Assembly (NCBI GenBank): GCA_020634235.1
Contig: JACKCB010000006.1
Span: forward strand, 124,001 to 188,000
Direction of reading: 5' to 3'
Length of the DNA: 64,000 nucleotides
DNA from: Ardenticatenaceae bacterium
Lineage (GTDB): Bacteria > Chloroflexota > Anaerolineae > Promineifilales > Promineifilaceae
A program made the position numbers and the translations under genes. Shown here piece after piece: positions 51,668-60,346 of the stretch; position 1 is the stretch's first letter; each line of letters starts with the position of its first letter. The notes under the pieces are model-generated. The model was not told the origin of the DNA, ran no database searches, and saw nothing but the letters and a program-made list of their open reading frames with translations.

Positions 51668-52510
51668 ATGCCCCTGACCCTCATGCTCATCTGGGATTAC
51701 GACACGCCCACCGGTTTTGCCGTTAGCTACCACAGCCGGACGGCGGACCCGATGCTGGAGTACACCTGCACCGACCGCATTTTGGCGCTGCTGGCCGGGC
51801 ATGGCATCGTCTCCACCTTTGCCTGTGTGGGCAAGGCGGCCGAGCCGGGCGATCTGCCGCTGCACAATCCGGCCCAAATCCGCCAGATCCATGCCGCCGG
51901 CCACGAAATCGCTTCGCATTCGCATAGCCATGAGCTGCTGCCGGCGCTGAGCCAGGCGGAACTGCGGCAAACCCTGCGCGATTCTAAGGCGGCGTTGGAA
52001 GATTGCCTGGGCGCGCCGGTGGTGGGCTTTGTGCCCCCCTGGAATCGCCCCTTCCACCATCCGCGCCGGCTGGCCTTTTCGGGCAAGGATTGGCGGGCAG
52101 GGGGGGGGCGCTGGCGCCACTCGGTCAGTTCGCTGTGCGCGGCGTTGGCCGAGACGGGCTACCACTGGGTGCGGGTGCATTACCGGCCGGTGTGGCAGCA
52201 GTTGGGGCGCAAACTGGGGCGGCGCGATCTCCGCCCGCTGGCCCTGGGCCAGTACCACGGCGTTTACACTCTGCGCCTGAGCTACTGCGGCTATGACCAG
52301 ACGCTGACCGATTGGCTGGCGACGCTGGCCGATCCCGGCCGGGACACCGCCGTCGTCCTCTATGCCCATCCCCACGCCATTGAGCACGACAACAGCCAGC
52401 ACTGGCACCACCTGACCCGCTTCGCCCAATGGTCCAGCGACCAGCGTGACGCCCTGCAAATCCGCTTCACCACCCCCAGCGCCTGGCTGGCCGGCCAGCA
52501 GCAACCATGA
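51668..52510 (+). CDS. Polysaccharide deacetylase (NodB/CE4-like)
   Basis: A 280-residue NodB-homology protein without signal peptide. LMLIWDYDTP carries the first Asp pair, EIASHSHSHELLPALS the metal-binding His motif, VVGFVPPWNRPFHHPRR the third conserved segment, and TAVVLYAHPHAIEHD the fifth with its catalytic His. These enzymes remove N-acetyl groups from amino sugars, here probably on a cytoplasmic or lipid-linked intermediate. The ATGA overlap with the next glycosyltransferase supports a shared pathway. Confidence 0.85.
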   Translation: MPLTLMLIWDYDTPTGFAVSYHSRTADPMLEYTCTDRILALLAGHGIVSTFACVGKAAEPGDLPLHNPAQIRQIHAAGHEIASHSHSHELLPALSQAELRQTLRDSKAALEDCLGAPVVGFVPPWNRPFHHPRRLAFSGKDWRAGGGRWRHSVSSLCAALAETGYHWVRVHYRPVWQQLGRKLGRRDLRPLALGQYHGVYTLRLSYCGYDQTLTDWLATLADPGRDTAVVLYAHPHAIEHDNSQHWHHLTRFAQWSSDQRDALQIRFTTPSAWLAGQQQP

Positions 52511-53736
52511 AACCGCGCCTGCTCGTCATCTCCGCCATCTTGCCCTTCCCGCTGAACAGCGGCCAGCGGGTGCGGGTGTACAACAAGCTGCTGGCCCTGC
52601 GCGAGCTGTTTCACATCACCTTCCTGGGGGTGGCCCCCCCGGCCGGGCTTGACCAGGCCCGCGCCCAACTGGCCGAACTGGTGGATGAGCCGGTTCTGCT
52701 GCCCGCCCGCGCCCGGCAGCACCTGGCTGCCCGTGCCTGGCACGGGGCCGGCAGCCATCTGCGGGCGCTCCGCAGCGGGCTGCGGGCCTCCAACCACGTC
52801 GTTGGCGACGTGGAGCTAAGCCCGGCGCGCATTGCCGCCCACATCGACCCTGCCTCATATGACCTGGTGCTGTACGAATATTGGCACACCCACGCCAGCA
52901 CCGCCCTCTTCCGGCCGCACGCCATTCCCTGTGCCCTGGACATGCACGACCTCTGCTGGCGGGTGGTCGAGCGCCGCCTGCGCCATCGTCCGCTCCCGGC
53001 CGGGCTGCGCCGCCGCCGCGTGGCGGCCTACCGCCAGCAAGAAGAGGCGGCCTGGACCGAGTATGACCTGCTGATTGCCATCAATGCCGCCGAAGAAACG
53101 TATGTGCAGGAGCGGCTGCCGGGCCGGCCTACCCTCTATGCCCCGATGGGCATCGACACGGCGCACACCTGGCCCTATGCCTGGAACCCGGCCGGGCCGC
53201 CGCGCATCGCCTTTTATGGCGCACTGGGCAGCCTGGGCAACCAGCAGGGCGTCTTCTGGTGCCTGGAGCGGATTATGCCGCTTGTCTGGGCCACTTTGCC
53301 CGAGGCGGAGTTTTGGGTGGTAGGCGGCAGCCCGCCGCCAGAAATCAGCGCCCTGGCCAGCCGCCCCCAGGTTCATGTAACCGGCTACGTGCCCGATGTG
53401 GCCGCCACCCTGGCCCAAATGTCGCTGGTGCTGTGCCCCTGGCAGGGCAAATTTGGCTTCCGCAGCCGGGTGGTGGAGGTGATGGCCGTGGGTGTGCCGG
53501 TCGTGGCCACACCCGACGCCGTGTTTGGTATGGGGCTGGCCCCCGGCCGGGGGCTGTTCCTGCACGAGACGGATGAGGCGCTGGCCAACCAATGCCTGGC
53601 CCTGCTCCATGACCCGGCCGAACTGGCCGCGCAAAGCCGCCTGGCCCGGCAGCAGGTGGAAGAGACCTTTAGCTTTCAGGCTACCTACGCCCGGCTGGCC
53701 CAGGCGCTGCGAGCCGTGGTGCAGGTTTCACCCTAA
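52507..53736 (+). CDS. Glycosyltransferase family 4-like protein
   Basis: A 409-residue GT-B glycosyltransferase. KPRLLVISAILPFPLNSGQR opens the acceptor domain with the typical N-S-G-x-R loop; the donor domain has RIAFYGALGSLGNQQGVFWC, EAEFWVVGGSPP and VVEVMAVGVPVVATPDAVFG. It resembles the PEP-CTERM/exosortase-type TuaH/EpsH sugar transferases. Its start overlaps the deacetylase stop and its stop shares a base with the following methyltransferase ATG (TAATG). Confidence 0.86.
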   Translation: MKPRLLVISAILPFPLNSGQRVRVYNKLLALRELFHITFLGVAPPAGLDQARAQLAELVDEPVLLPARARQHLAARAWHGAGSHLRALRSGLRASNHVVGDVELSPARIAAHIDPASYDLVLYEYWHTHASTALFRPHAIPCALDMHDLCWRVVERRLRHRPLPAGLRRRRVAAYRQQEEAAWTEYDLLIAINAAEETYVQERLPGRPTLYAPMGIDTAHTWPYAWNPAGPPRIAFYGALGSLGNQQGVFWCLERIMPLVWATLPEAEFWVVGGSPPPEISALASRPQVHVTGYVPDVAATLAQMSLVLCPWQGKFGFRSRVVEVMAVGVPVVATPDAVFGMGLAPGRGLFLHETDEALANQCLALLHDPAELAAQSRLARQQVEETFSFQATYARLAQALRAVVQVSP

Positions 53737-54557
53737 TGACCCTTGACCAGCGGGAAGTGACCATCTTTTTTGACCAGGCGGCAGACCTGCGACCTTTCCT
53801 GCCGGACCCCGCAACCCTGGGCGGGTGGGGGAAGTATCGCAAGTATGAGCAGGCGGTGGCCTTTTTGGCCCGGCCGGGGATCCGGCGCGCATTGGACCTG
53901 GGCTGCAACATCGGCCACGTGGCCCATCTCTACCACCAGACGCAGGGCGACGGCCCGGCCGGGTTCTTTTTGACCGGCGTTGATCTCAGCCTGCCCTCGC
54001 TGCGCCGGGCCAGGGGGCAGGGGTTGGCCCAGGCTGGCTTTGGCCAGGCCAGCGGCCAGGCGCTGCCCTTCCCAGATGGCTGCTTCGACGCCATTGTCTG
54101 CATTGAGGTGCTGGAGCACGTGCCCGACCCGGCCGGGTTCCTGCGCGAAGTGTGGCGGGTGCTCCGGCCGGGGGGCAGTCTCTTGCTCACCACCCCCAAT
54201 CCCCACTGCCTGCCCTCGTTGTGGAGCCATTACCTGCACCGCTTCTTGCTGCGGCTGCGCGGCCGGCCGGAAGCCGACAAGGACCAGTTTCTTCACCGGG
54301 CGCAGTTGGCCGGGCTGCTGCGGCAGGCCGGCTTTGGCGGCTTTGACCCGGACGACCTGTACACGCTGCCCCGGCCGTTCATGACCCTGAAAGGTTGGGT
54401 GCTGCTGCCGCCGCTGCCCCCCCGGCCGGGGCTGCGCTACCAGCAGTTCTGGATCCGCCGCCTGGGTGAACGGGGCACCCGCCTCTCGCCCGCCTGGCGC
54501 GACCGGCTGTGCCATTCGCTGTCCGTCAGCGCGGTCAAGATAAACAGCGGCGCGTAG
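53736..54557 (+). CDS. Class I SAM-dependent methyltransferase (Methyltransf_11 type)
   Basis: A 273-residue methyltransferase. RALDLGCNIGHVAHLYHQTQ is the SAM-binding motif I, VDLSLPSLRRA motif II, and IVCIEVLEHVPDPAGFLREV with LRPGGSLLLTTPNPHCLPS the post-motif strands. Small-molecule or sugar O/C-methylation is typical. The C-terminal 70 residues are basic and proline-rich. Seven CCGGCCGG motifs fall inside this one gene, the densest run in the window. Confidence 0.87.
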   Translation: MTLDQREVTIFFDQAADLRPFLPDPATLGGWGKYRKYEQAVAFLARPGIRRALDLGCNIGHVAHLYHQTQGDGPAGFFLTGVDLSLPSLRRARGQGLAQAGFGQASGQALPFPDGCFDAIVCIEVLEHVPDPAGFLREVWRVLRPGGSLLLTTPNPHCLPSLWSHYLHRFLLRLRGRPEADKDQFLHRAQLAGLLRQAGFGGFDPDDLYTLPRPFMTLKGWVLLPPLPPRPGLRYQQFWIRRLGERGTRLSPAWRDRLCHSLSVSAVKINSGA

Positions 54558-54578
54558 CCGTTGCCCACGGAACCCCCC

Positions 54579-56363
54579 ATGCCCAGAACCCGCCCCCTCC
54601 TGCCTGTCCTGCTTGTCCTGTTCTTCACGGCGCTGGCTGTGTGGGGCAGCCCGTTCCTGTACGACGTTGGCAACAGCGGCCGCTACCTGGTGGGCGTGCT
54701 GCGCCACCTGGACCCTGCCCTGTTTCCCGGTGATGCCGTGGTGGACAGCCTGGCTCGTTTCCACAGCCTTTTTTATGATAGCCTGGGGGTAGGGCTGGCG
54801 GCGGTGGGTCTGACCCCGGCCGGGTTGAGCGGGGCGATGTTTGTGCTGTATGCCCTGACCCGCCTGCTGACCTTTGCCCTGCTCTTTCTGCTGGTACAAA
54901 CGCTGGCGGCCAGGACAGACCCGGCCGGGGCGGCCGGCGAAACGGTGTGGGGTTTCCTGTTTCTGGCCGCGCTGGCCGTACACGTGAAACCCACGCTGCT
55001 GGGCGGCACGCAGCTCTTCCCACCGCTGCTGCGCCACAGCGAGGCGGCCCTGCTGCTGGCCCTGGTGGGGCTGGTCTTTCTCTTTCGCGGGCGGCACTTG
55101 CTTTTCTGGGTTTGTGCGGCGCTGATCATCTTTGTTCACTCCATCATTGGCCTGCAGTTTGTGTTGAGCGTGGCCCCGCCGCTGCTGCTGCTGGAGCGCC
55201 GGGCGTGGCGCGCCCATCTGCCGGGGGTGCTGCTGTTGGGTGCGGCCATGCTGGCCTATGCACTTTTCTTTGGCCCGCCGGCCATGACGACGGCCGAGGC
55301 GGACATTTTCCTGGCGGCCAAGGGCAGCATCGACCACGTCTCGCTGCTGAACCAGGATTGGCGCAGTTGGTTGGCGGCGGTGGGGGTGTTGGCCCTGGCC
55401 ACGGCCGTTTATCACCACCTGCTGCGCGGCGACCGGCGGTATGATCTGCTCTTTTGGGCGATGGTCAGCGGCGGAGTGGCCGGTTTGGCCATCTCGGCCC
55501 TGGCGCTGCTGACGCGCCTGGTGCCCCTGGTGCAAATCCAGCCCATGCGCACCTTTTTGTGGGTGACCTTTTTTGCTTATTTGCTGCTGGCCCTGGCCAC
55601 GGCCCGCGCCTGGCGGCAAGCGCCCTGGCTGGGGCTGATTTTGACCGGCTTTGTGGTCAGCACCATTCTGGGCTTTATCTGGTGGCTGGCTTTTGCCGGG
55701 CTGGGGGTTGGCTACGTGCTGCTGGCGCGGGTGCCGCTGCTGGCGGGGCGGGTTTCCCCGGCCGGGCGCGACAAACTGGCGCAGTGGGGCGTGTTGGCGG
55801 TGGCGGCGGGCATGCTGCTGGCCGGCCTGGCCGGCCGCTGGCTGCCCGACTCGTTGGGGGATTGGGGATTAATTCTCCCGGCCGGGCTTCTGGCTTATCT
55901 GGCGCTGGCTGGTTGGTCCCGGCCGGGGGCACGCAGTGCCGTGTTGGGGCTGCTGCTGGCCGCGGCCCTGCTGGCCGCCAGCATCGACACCTATGCGCGT
56001 TATGCCCGCGCCAGCGACGACAACTGGCAGGTGATGTGCGCCTGGGTGGTCGAGAACACTGCCCCCACTGACCAGTTTTACGTAACCGCCCCGGCCCCCT
56101 TCCGCACCTGTGCCTGGCGGCCCGCCCTGGCCAACGATTACAGCGCGGTGGCCTGGGTGGACCCCACCGTCTTCGCCCAAAGCCGAGAGATTGATAAGCA
56201 ACTGCGCGCTGCGTTGCAGGCCGGGCAGTGGGATGTTACCCAATTGCGTGGGCTGGCCGCCGCGGCCGGGGCCGACTATATTATCGTTGCCCAACCCTTC
56301 GCCGCCCCGGACGTACCGCCGCTCTTCCAAACCGGCCCTTATGCCCTTTTCCCAACCCGCTAA
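54579..56363 (+). CDS. Polytopic membrane protein, GT-C-like, function unknown
   Basis: A 594-residue protein with about thirteen predicted membrane segments and a C-terminal periplasmic part (about 500-594) that contains VMCAWVVENTAPTDQFYVTA and ends in aromatic residues. The first periplasmic loop (after the opening helix) is long, with DVGNSGRYLVGVLRHLDPAL, reminiscent of lipid-phosphate-sugar-dependent GT-C transferases, although no clear DD or DE metal motif is seen. A TTG at 54561 also opens the frame; I start at ATG 54579. It may finish or modify the glycan on the outer face of the membrane. Confidence 0.65.
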   Translation: MPRTRPLLPVLLVLFFTALAVWGSPFLYDVGNSGRYLVGVLRHLDPALFPGDAVVDSLARFHSLFYDSLGVGLAAVGLTPAGLSGAMFVLYALTRLLTFALLFLLVQTLAARTDPAGAAGETVWGFLFLAALAVHVKPTLLGGTQLFPPLLRHSEAALLLALVGLVFLFRGRHLLFWVCAALIIFVHSIIGLQFVLSVAPPLLLLERRAWRAHLPGVLLLGAAMLAYALFFGPPAMTTAEADIFLAAKGSIDHVSLLNQDWRSWLAAVGVLALATAVYHHLLRGDRRYDLLFWAMVSGGVAGLAISALALLTRLVPLVQIQPMRTFLWVTFFAYLLLALATARAWRQAPWLGLILTGFVVSTILGFIWWLAFAGLGVGYVLLARVPLLAGRVSPAGRDKLAQWGVLAVAAGMLLAGLAGRWLPDSLGDWGLILPAGLLAYLALAGWSRPGARSAVLGLLLAAALLAASIDTYARYARASDDNWQVMCAWVVENTAPTDQFYVTAPAPFRTCAWRPALANDYSAVAWVDPTVFAQSREIDKQLRAALQAGQWDVTQLRGLAAAAGADYIIVAQPFAAPDVPPLFQTGPYALFPTR

Positions 56364-56400
56364 CGGAAAGCGGGGGGGGAAGGTCGTCGGGATTCCAGGG

Positions 56401-56447
56401 GGAGTGTAGGCTTTAGCCGGCACTGTTCCGGCTAAAGCCTACACTCC
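56401..56447. repeat. Perfect 20-bp-arm intergenic hairpin
   Basis: GGAGTGTAGGCTTTAGCCGG and its exact complement surround the loop CACTGTT. The arm core GGCTTTAGCC is shared with the stem of the 107-bp repeat 34 bases downstream, so this is probably a member of the same palindrome family. Confidence 0.85.
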
Positions 56448-56480
56448 GAACTATCTATGGGAGATGACCCCACGAATTTC

Positions 56481-56587
56481 TAAGGGTCCGCCCAAAATCA
56501 ACTTTGGACTTTCCGTCCGTAGTAACCGCTTTAGCGGTCTGCACGGCTAAAGCCTTTACTACAAACTCAATTGCGAGCGAATCCTAA
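56481..56587. repeat. 107-bp dispersed palindromic repeat, copy B
   Basis: Same orientation as 48405-48511, with only two C/T differences. It lies in the 271-base gap 56364-56634 together with the 20-bp-arm hairpin at 56401-56447. No coding potential is visible. Confidence 0.9.
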
Positions 56588-56634
56588 AGCCCCTGAATTG
56601 CTAGCTGTCGCTTATGGAATGCAACACACGGACC

Positions 56635-58215
56635 ATGATTTCCCCCATGTCTAGGGTCATTCGCCCCCTTTTCTGGCTGTTTTGCCTGCTGTGGCTGACC
56701 GCCTGCAAGCAGACGACGCTGGCTGACCTGCCCACGGTGAACCCGGGGGCAGGGACCACGGGCGTGCCGCCGCTGGCGGAAACGGCTGTGCCGGGCAACA
56801 AGGCAACGGCGGTGGCGGCCACGCTGCAAGCCAGGGCTGAACCGACTGTGGCTGGCTCCCCGGCCGGGGCACTGCCCACCCCATCCGCCGCCGGCCTGTT
56901 TGCTGCCCGGCCGGGGGAGGCCATTGTTCTCACCGGTGCAGATGTGCCGGCGCTGGCCGGCAGCGCCCCCGGCGCGTTGGTGGCCTGGCGCTATGCCGCC
57001 GGCTGGCAGCAAATCCCGCTGCAGGTGGACGAGCGGCTGGAGGTGGATTTGCGCAGCTACACCGGCCGGGCCAGTGACCCGCCCATCCTGGTGCTAACCT
57101 ACGCCAGCGCCGCCCTGGCCGACAGTGACCCTGCGCTGGACGCCGACGATGAGCTGGTGTTCATGGCCCGCGATGCCGGCGTGGCCATGCCTGATGGGAC
57201 CAGCCCGCCGCCCGGCGTACCGGCCGGCCCGGCGGTGACCATTACCCTGCGCGATCCGCTGGACCCGGCCGGGGTGGGCTACGTGTATCTCTTCCGCCAG
57301 GATGGCGCTTTGGACCCGGCGGCGGGGCAGGATTACGTCAGCTACCAGTTTGACAGCGGAGTCTTGGACGTTGAGGGGATGCCAGGTGCCGGCAGCAAGC
57401 AGCCAGGGGACGCCAGCGGCGGCGAGGCGACCATCACCACGGCTTACTACAGCCACCACTTTGCCGGCCGCTGGATTATGGACGGCCTGTACCTGTTCGC
57501 CGGCAGCCTGCCCGACCAGAATCTGATCGACCGCTTCCGCATACAGTTGGCCCCCAATGACTGCGAGCGCAGCGAGAATACTTTTAGCGCCGGCAGCGGT
57601 TATTTCCTGGCCAATGTGGATGGACCGGTGCGGGCGATTCGCAGCTATTTTGGCGCCAACAGCGGCGTTTATACGCAGCGTACCCACCTGTTTTATGACC
57701 AGCGGCAGGAGGTGGTTACTGACCTGCGCGTGCATGCGCTGAAGGGGATTGTGGATTTTCTGGATTATAGTCCGGCGGCTATAGGCATGCGCTATTACAA
57801 TGATCTGAACCCGGCCGGGGTGGTCATTGATGGCGTGCCCGACGATATCCAGCCCGGCGAAATTGGCTGGGAGCTGACCAGCGGCGATCCTGGCAGCCTG
57901 GTGATGGTTTACCGGCTGGCCAGCGACATGCCCATTGCCAACCGCACCAGTTACTACGAAGATAACGCCGCCCCGGCCGGGCCGCCCTGCACTGGCGATG
58001 AGCAGGTGTTGGGAGCCAGCGGCCCCTACTACTACCCGCTGGAATGTACCGACCCGGCCCGTGCCGCCGTGGACCCGCGCCACTGCGCCGTTGCCTACCC
58101 CTTCCAACTCAGCCGCACCATTCTCTACGACGCCCCCAACCTCTCGCCCAACGACGCCCAGGCGCGGTATGAGCGGGTGCAGATGCCGTTGGCGGTGGTG
58201 GTTGGTGGGTCGTGA
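56635..58215 (+). CDS. Large putative surface lipoprotein
   Basis: A 526-residue protein. The N-terminal MSRVIRPLFWLFCLLWLTAC is a lipoprotein signal with a LTAC lipobox. Then comes a Thr/Pro/Ala-rich stretch of about 70 residues and a large beta-rich domain rich in Asp, Tyr and Gly with the segment WQQIPLQVDERLEVDLRSY and four or five cysteines in the second half (CERSEN, CTGDEQ, CTDPAR, HCAVAYP). I do not recognise the domain. Start could be the ATG at 56614, 56635 or 56647. It is probably exposed on the outside, perhaps binding the exported glycan. Confidence 0.65.
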   Translation: MISPMSRVIRPLFWLFCLLWLTACKQTTLADLPTVNPGAGTTGVPPLAETAVPGNKATAVAATLQARAEPTVAGSPAGALPTPSAAGLFAARPGEAIVLTGADVPALAGSAPGALVAWRYAAGWQQIPLQVDERLEVDLRSYTGRASDPPILVLTYASAALADSDPALDADDELVFMARDAGVAMPDGTSPPPGVPAGPAVTITLRDPLDPAGVGYVYLFRQDGALDPAAGQDYVSYQFDSGVLDVEGMPGAGSKQPGDASGGEATITTAYYSHHFAGRWIMDGLYLFAGSLPDQNLIDRFRIQLAPNDCERSENTFSAGSGYFLANVDGPVRAIRSYFGANSGVYTQRTHLFYDQRQEVVTDLRVHALKGIVDFLDYSPAAIGMRYYNDLNPAGVVIDGVPDDIQPGEIGWELTSGDPGSLVMVYRLASDMPIANRTSYYEDNAAPAGPPCTGDEQVLGASGPYYYPLECTDPARAAVDPRHCAVAYPFQLSRTILYDAPNLSPNDAQARYERVQMPLAVVVGGS

Positions 58216-58262
58216 TTCGTGTTCCGTAGCTGGCTGTTCTCACCCCCTCCCCTGCCCAACCG

Positions 58263-59138
58263 ATGATTCAGATGGACCCTATTTTTATTATTGGCGCGCC
58301 GCGCAGCGGGACAACGGTCTTGCACCGCGCCTTGTGCGCCCATCCGCAGGTTTCCTGGCTGTCGGGGCTGGCGGTGCGCTACCCGGCCCGGCCGGGGCTG
58401 AACCGCCGCCTGATGCAAGCCCTGGACCTGCCGCTGGTGGGGCGCTGGGCCAGCCGCCGCTTCCGGCCCTGGGAAGGGTACGACTTTTGGGAGTACCATT
58501 GCCGCGGCTTTCGCCGCCCCTATCGCGACCTGCTGGCCCAGGATGCCAGCGCCCGCACGCAGCGTTACCTGCCGCCCGTCTTCCGGCAGTTGGCCAGCCC
58601 GCGCCGGCCGCAACTGCTCATCAAAATCACCGGCTGGCCGCGCATTGGCTTCTTGCGCCAGGTGTTCCCCCAGGCCCGTTTTGTGCACATCATTCGTGAC
58701 GGGCGGGCGGTGGCCAACTCGCTCATCAAGACGGACTTCTGGCAGGGGTGGGGTGGGCCGGATCATTGGCGCTGGGGGCCGCTGACTGAGGCCCAGGCGG
58801 CGCGCTGGGCGCAGACGGGTCAGGCCTTCATTGCCCTGGCCGGCTTGCAGTGGGAGATTTTGTTGCAAGCGGCGGCCCAGGCCAGCGCTGGCCTGGATGC
58901 GGCCACGTACCTGGAGGTGCGTTACGAGGCGTTGTGTGCCGACCCGGCCGGGGTCATCCAACAGATCGCCACCTTCTGCGGGCTGCCCTGGCAGGCGTCG
59001 TTTGCGGCGCAGGTGGCCGCCCGGCCGTGGCACAACCGCAACGACAAGTGGCAGCAGGATTTGACCCCGGCGCAGCAGGCGGCCTTGCAAGCTATTCTGC
59101 ACGACAGCCTGGGCCGGTATGGTTACGAAAGCGCATGA
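58263..59138 (+). CDS. Sulfotransferase-like protein 7
   Basis: A 291-residue sulfotransferase-superfamily member with a textbook P-loop FIIGAPRSGTTVLHRALCAH, HPQV after it, and VHIIRDGRAVANSLIK as 3'-phosphate segment. The frame begins at 58263 with another ATG at 58272 that gives MDPIFIIGAPRSG. Its 3' end overlaps the following glycosyltransferase by four bases. Similarity to human-type tyrosylprotein or carbohydrate sulfotransferases is at the motif level only. Confidence 0.85.
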   Translation: MIQMDPIFIIGAPRSGTTVLHRALCAHPQVSWLSGLAVRYPARPGLNRRLMQALDLPLVGRWASRRFRPWEGYDFWEYHCRGFRRPYRDLLAQDASARTQRYLPPVFRQLASPRRPQLLIKITGWPRIGFLRQVFPQARFVHIIRDGRAVANSLIKTDFWQGWGGPDHWRWGPLTEAQAARWAQTGQAFIALAGLQWEILLQAAAQASAGLDAATYLEVRYEALCADPAGVIQQIATFCGLPWQASFAAQVAARPWHNRNDKWQQDLTPAQQAALQAILHDSLGRYGYESA

Positions 59139-60346
59139 AGCTGGCCGTTATCTCGCTGAAAAAATCGTGGGCTGATCCGTCCCGGCCGGGGCACTTTGTA
59201 ACTGTGGGTGGTTTCCCGCAGCAGATGGCGGCGCTCTCCGCCCTGTTCAGCGAGACGGTGCTCTACCTGCCCCAACTGCGCGGCGCACCGCCGCCCAACG
59301 CCGCGCCGCTGGCCGGGCACAATCTGCGCGTGCAGCCCCTCTCCCCATTGCCGGAACGCGGCTGGCGGCGCAAACTGAGCCAGGCCACCTGGCTGCCGCG
59401 CAACCTGGGGCTGCTGTGGCGCGGCATCCGCGCTGCCGATGCCGTGCACACGCCGGTGCCAGGCGACGTGGCTACGGTGGGACTGCTGCTGGCCCTGGCG
59501 CAGCGCAAGCGGCTGTTTGTGCGCTACTGCACCGTTTGGGGGCGCAAATATTCGCTCACCGCCCGCTTTTTGCTGTGGCTGTTGGAGCGCGTGGCCGGGG
59601 GGCGCAACGTGGTCATGGCCACCGGCGGCGCGGCCAGCCCGCCCAGTGCTCGCAACCCAAACATCACCTGGATTTTCTCTACCTCGCTGACGGCGGCGGC
59701 GTGGCAGGCTTTGCCGCAGGCCGTACCCTGGCAGCGCGGGTCAACAGTGCGGCTGATCAGCGTGGGGCGGGTGGAGCCGGTGAAGAACCTGGCCGCGCTG
59801 CTGCAAGCGCTGCCGGCCATCCGGCAGGTTTATCCCCACCTGCACCTGGACGTGGTGGGTGAGGGGACGGCGCTGCCGGGCTTGCGCCAGCAGGCGGCGG
59901 CCCTGGGGCTGGATGAGGTGATCACCTTCCACGGCAACCTGGGGCACCAGGCGGTGCTGGGGCTGCTGGGCACGGCCCACATCTACCTGATGCCGTCGCT
60001 GGTGGAGGGGTTTCCCAAGGCGCTGTTGGAGGCGATGGCTTGCGGCCTGCCGGCGGTGGCCACGGCGGTCTCGGTGATCCCGCGGCTGGTGGGGACGAGC
60101 GGCGTGCTGCTGCCGGAACCCACGCCGGCCGCCATTGCGGCCGCCGTCACCAGCTTGCTGGCTGACGATGCGCGGCTGGCAGCTATGGGCCGCGCGGCCC
60201 GCGCGGCCAGCCAGCAGTACACGCTGGAAGGCTGGCAGCAGGTGATTGGCGAACGTCTGGCGGAAGTGTGGGGGGAGGAGATGGGGCGCGGACTGGTTAA
60301 CAACCAACAATCAACTGCCAATAATCAACGACGCAACACGCTATGA
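59135..60346 (+). CDS. Glycosyltransferase family 4
   Basis: A 403-residue GT4 enzyme. VGRVEPVKNLAALLQALPAI starts the donor domain, HLDVVGEGTALPGLRQQAAA follows, and LMPSLVEGFPKALLEAMACG is an intact E-x7-E motif. The N-terminal domain opens MKLAVISLKKSWADPSRPGH with the VGGFPQQMAALSA glycine loop. It is coupled by ATGA to the upstream sulfotransferase and to the downstream deacetylase. The best canonical GT4 of the set. Confidence 0.92.
   Translation: MKLAVISLKKSWADPSRPGHFVTVGGFPQQMAALSALFSETVLYLPQLRGAPPPNAAPLAGHNLRVQPLSPLPERGWRRKLSQATWLPRNLGLLWRGIRAADAVHTPVPGDVATVGLLLALAQRKRLFVRYCTVWGRKYSLTARFLLWLLERVAGGRNVVMATGGAASPPSARNPNITWIFSTSLTAAAWQALPQAVPWQRGSTVRLISVGRVEPVKNLAALLQALPAIRQVYPHLHLDVVGEGTALPGLRQQAAALGLDEVITFHGNLGHQAVLGLLGTAHIYLMPSLVEGFPKALLEAMACGLPAVATAVSVIPRLVGTSGVLLPEPTPAAIAAAVTSLLADDARLAAMGRAARAASQQYTLEGWQQVIGERLAEVWGEEMGRGLVNNQQSTANNQRRNTL

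Noticed and set aside
53733..55619. Minus-strand open frame of 628 codons
   Set aside because: It is opposite two well-supported genes (methyltransferase and membrane protein) and consists of Gln/Arg/Gly-rich low-complexity sequence.
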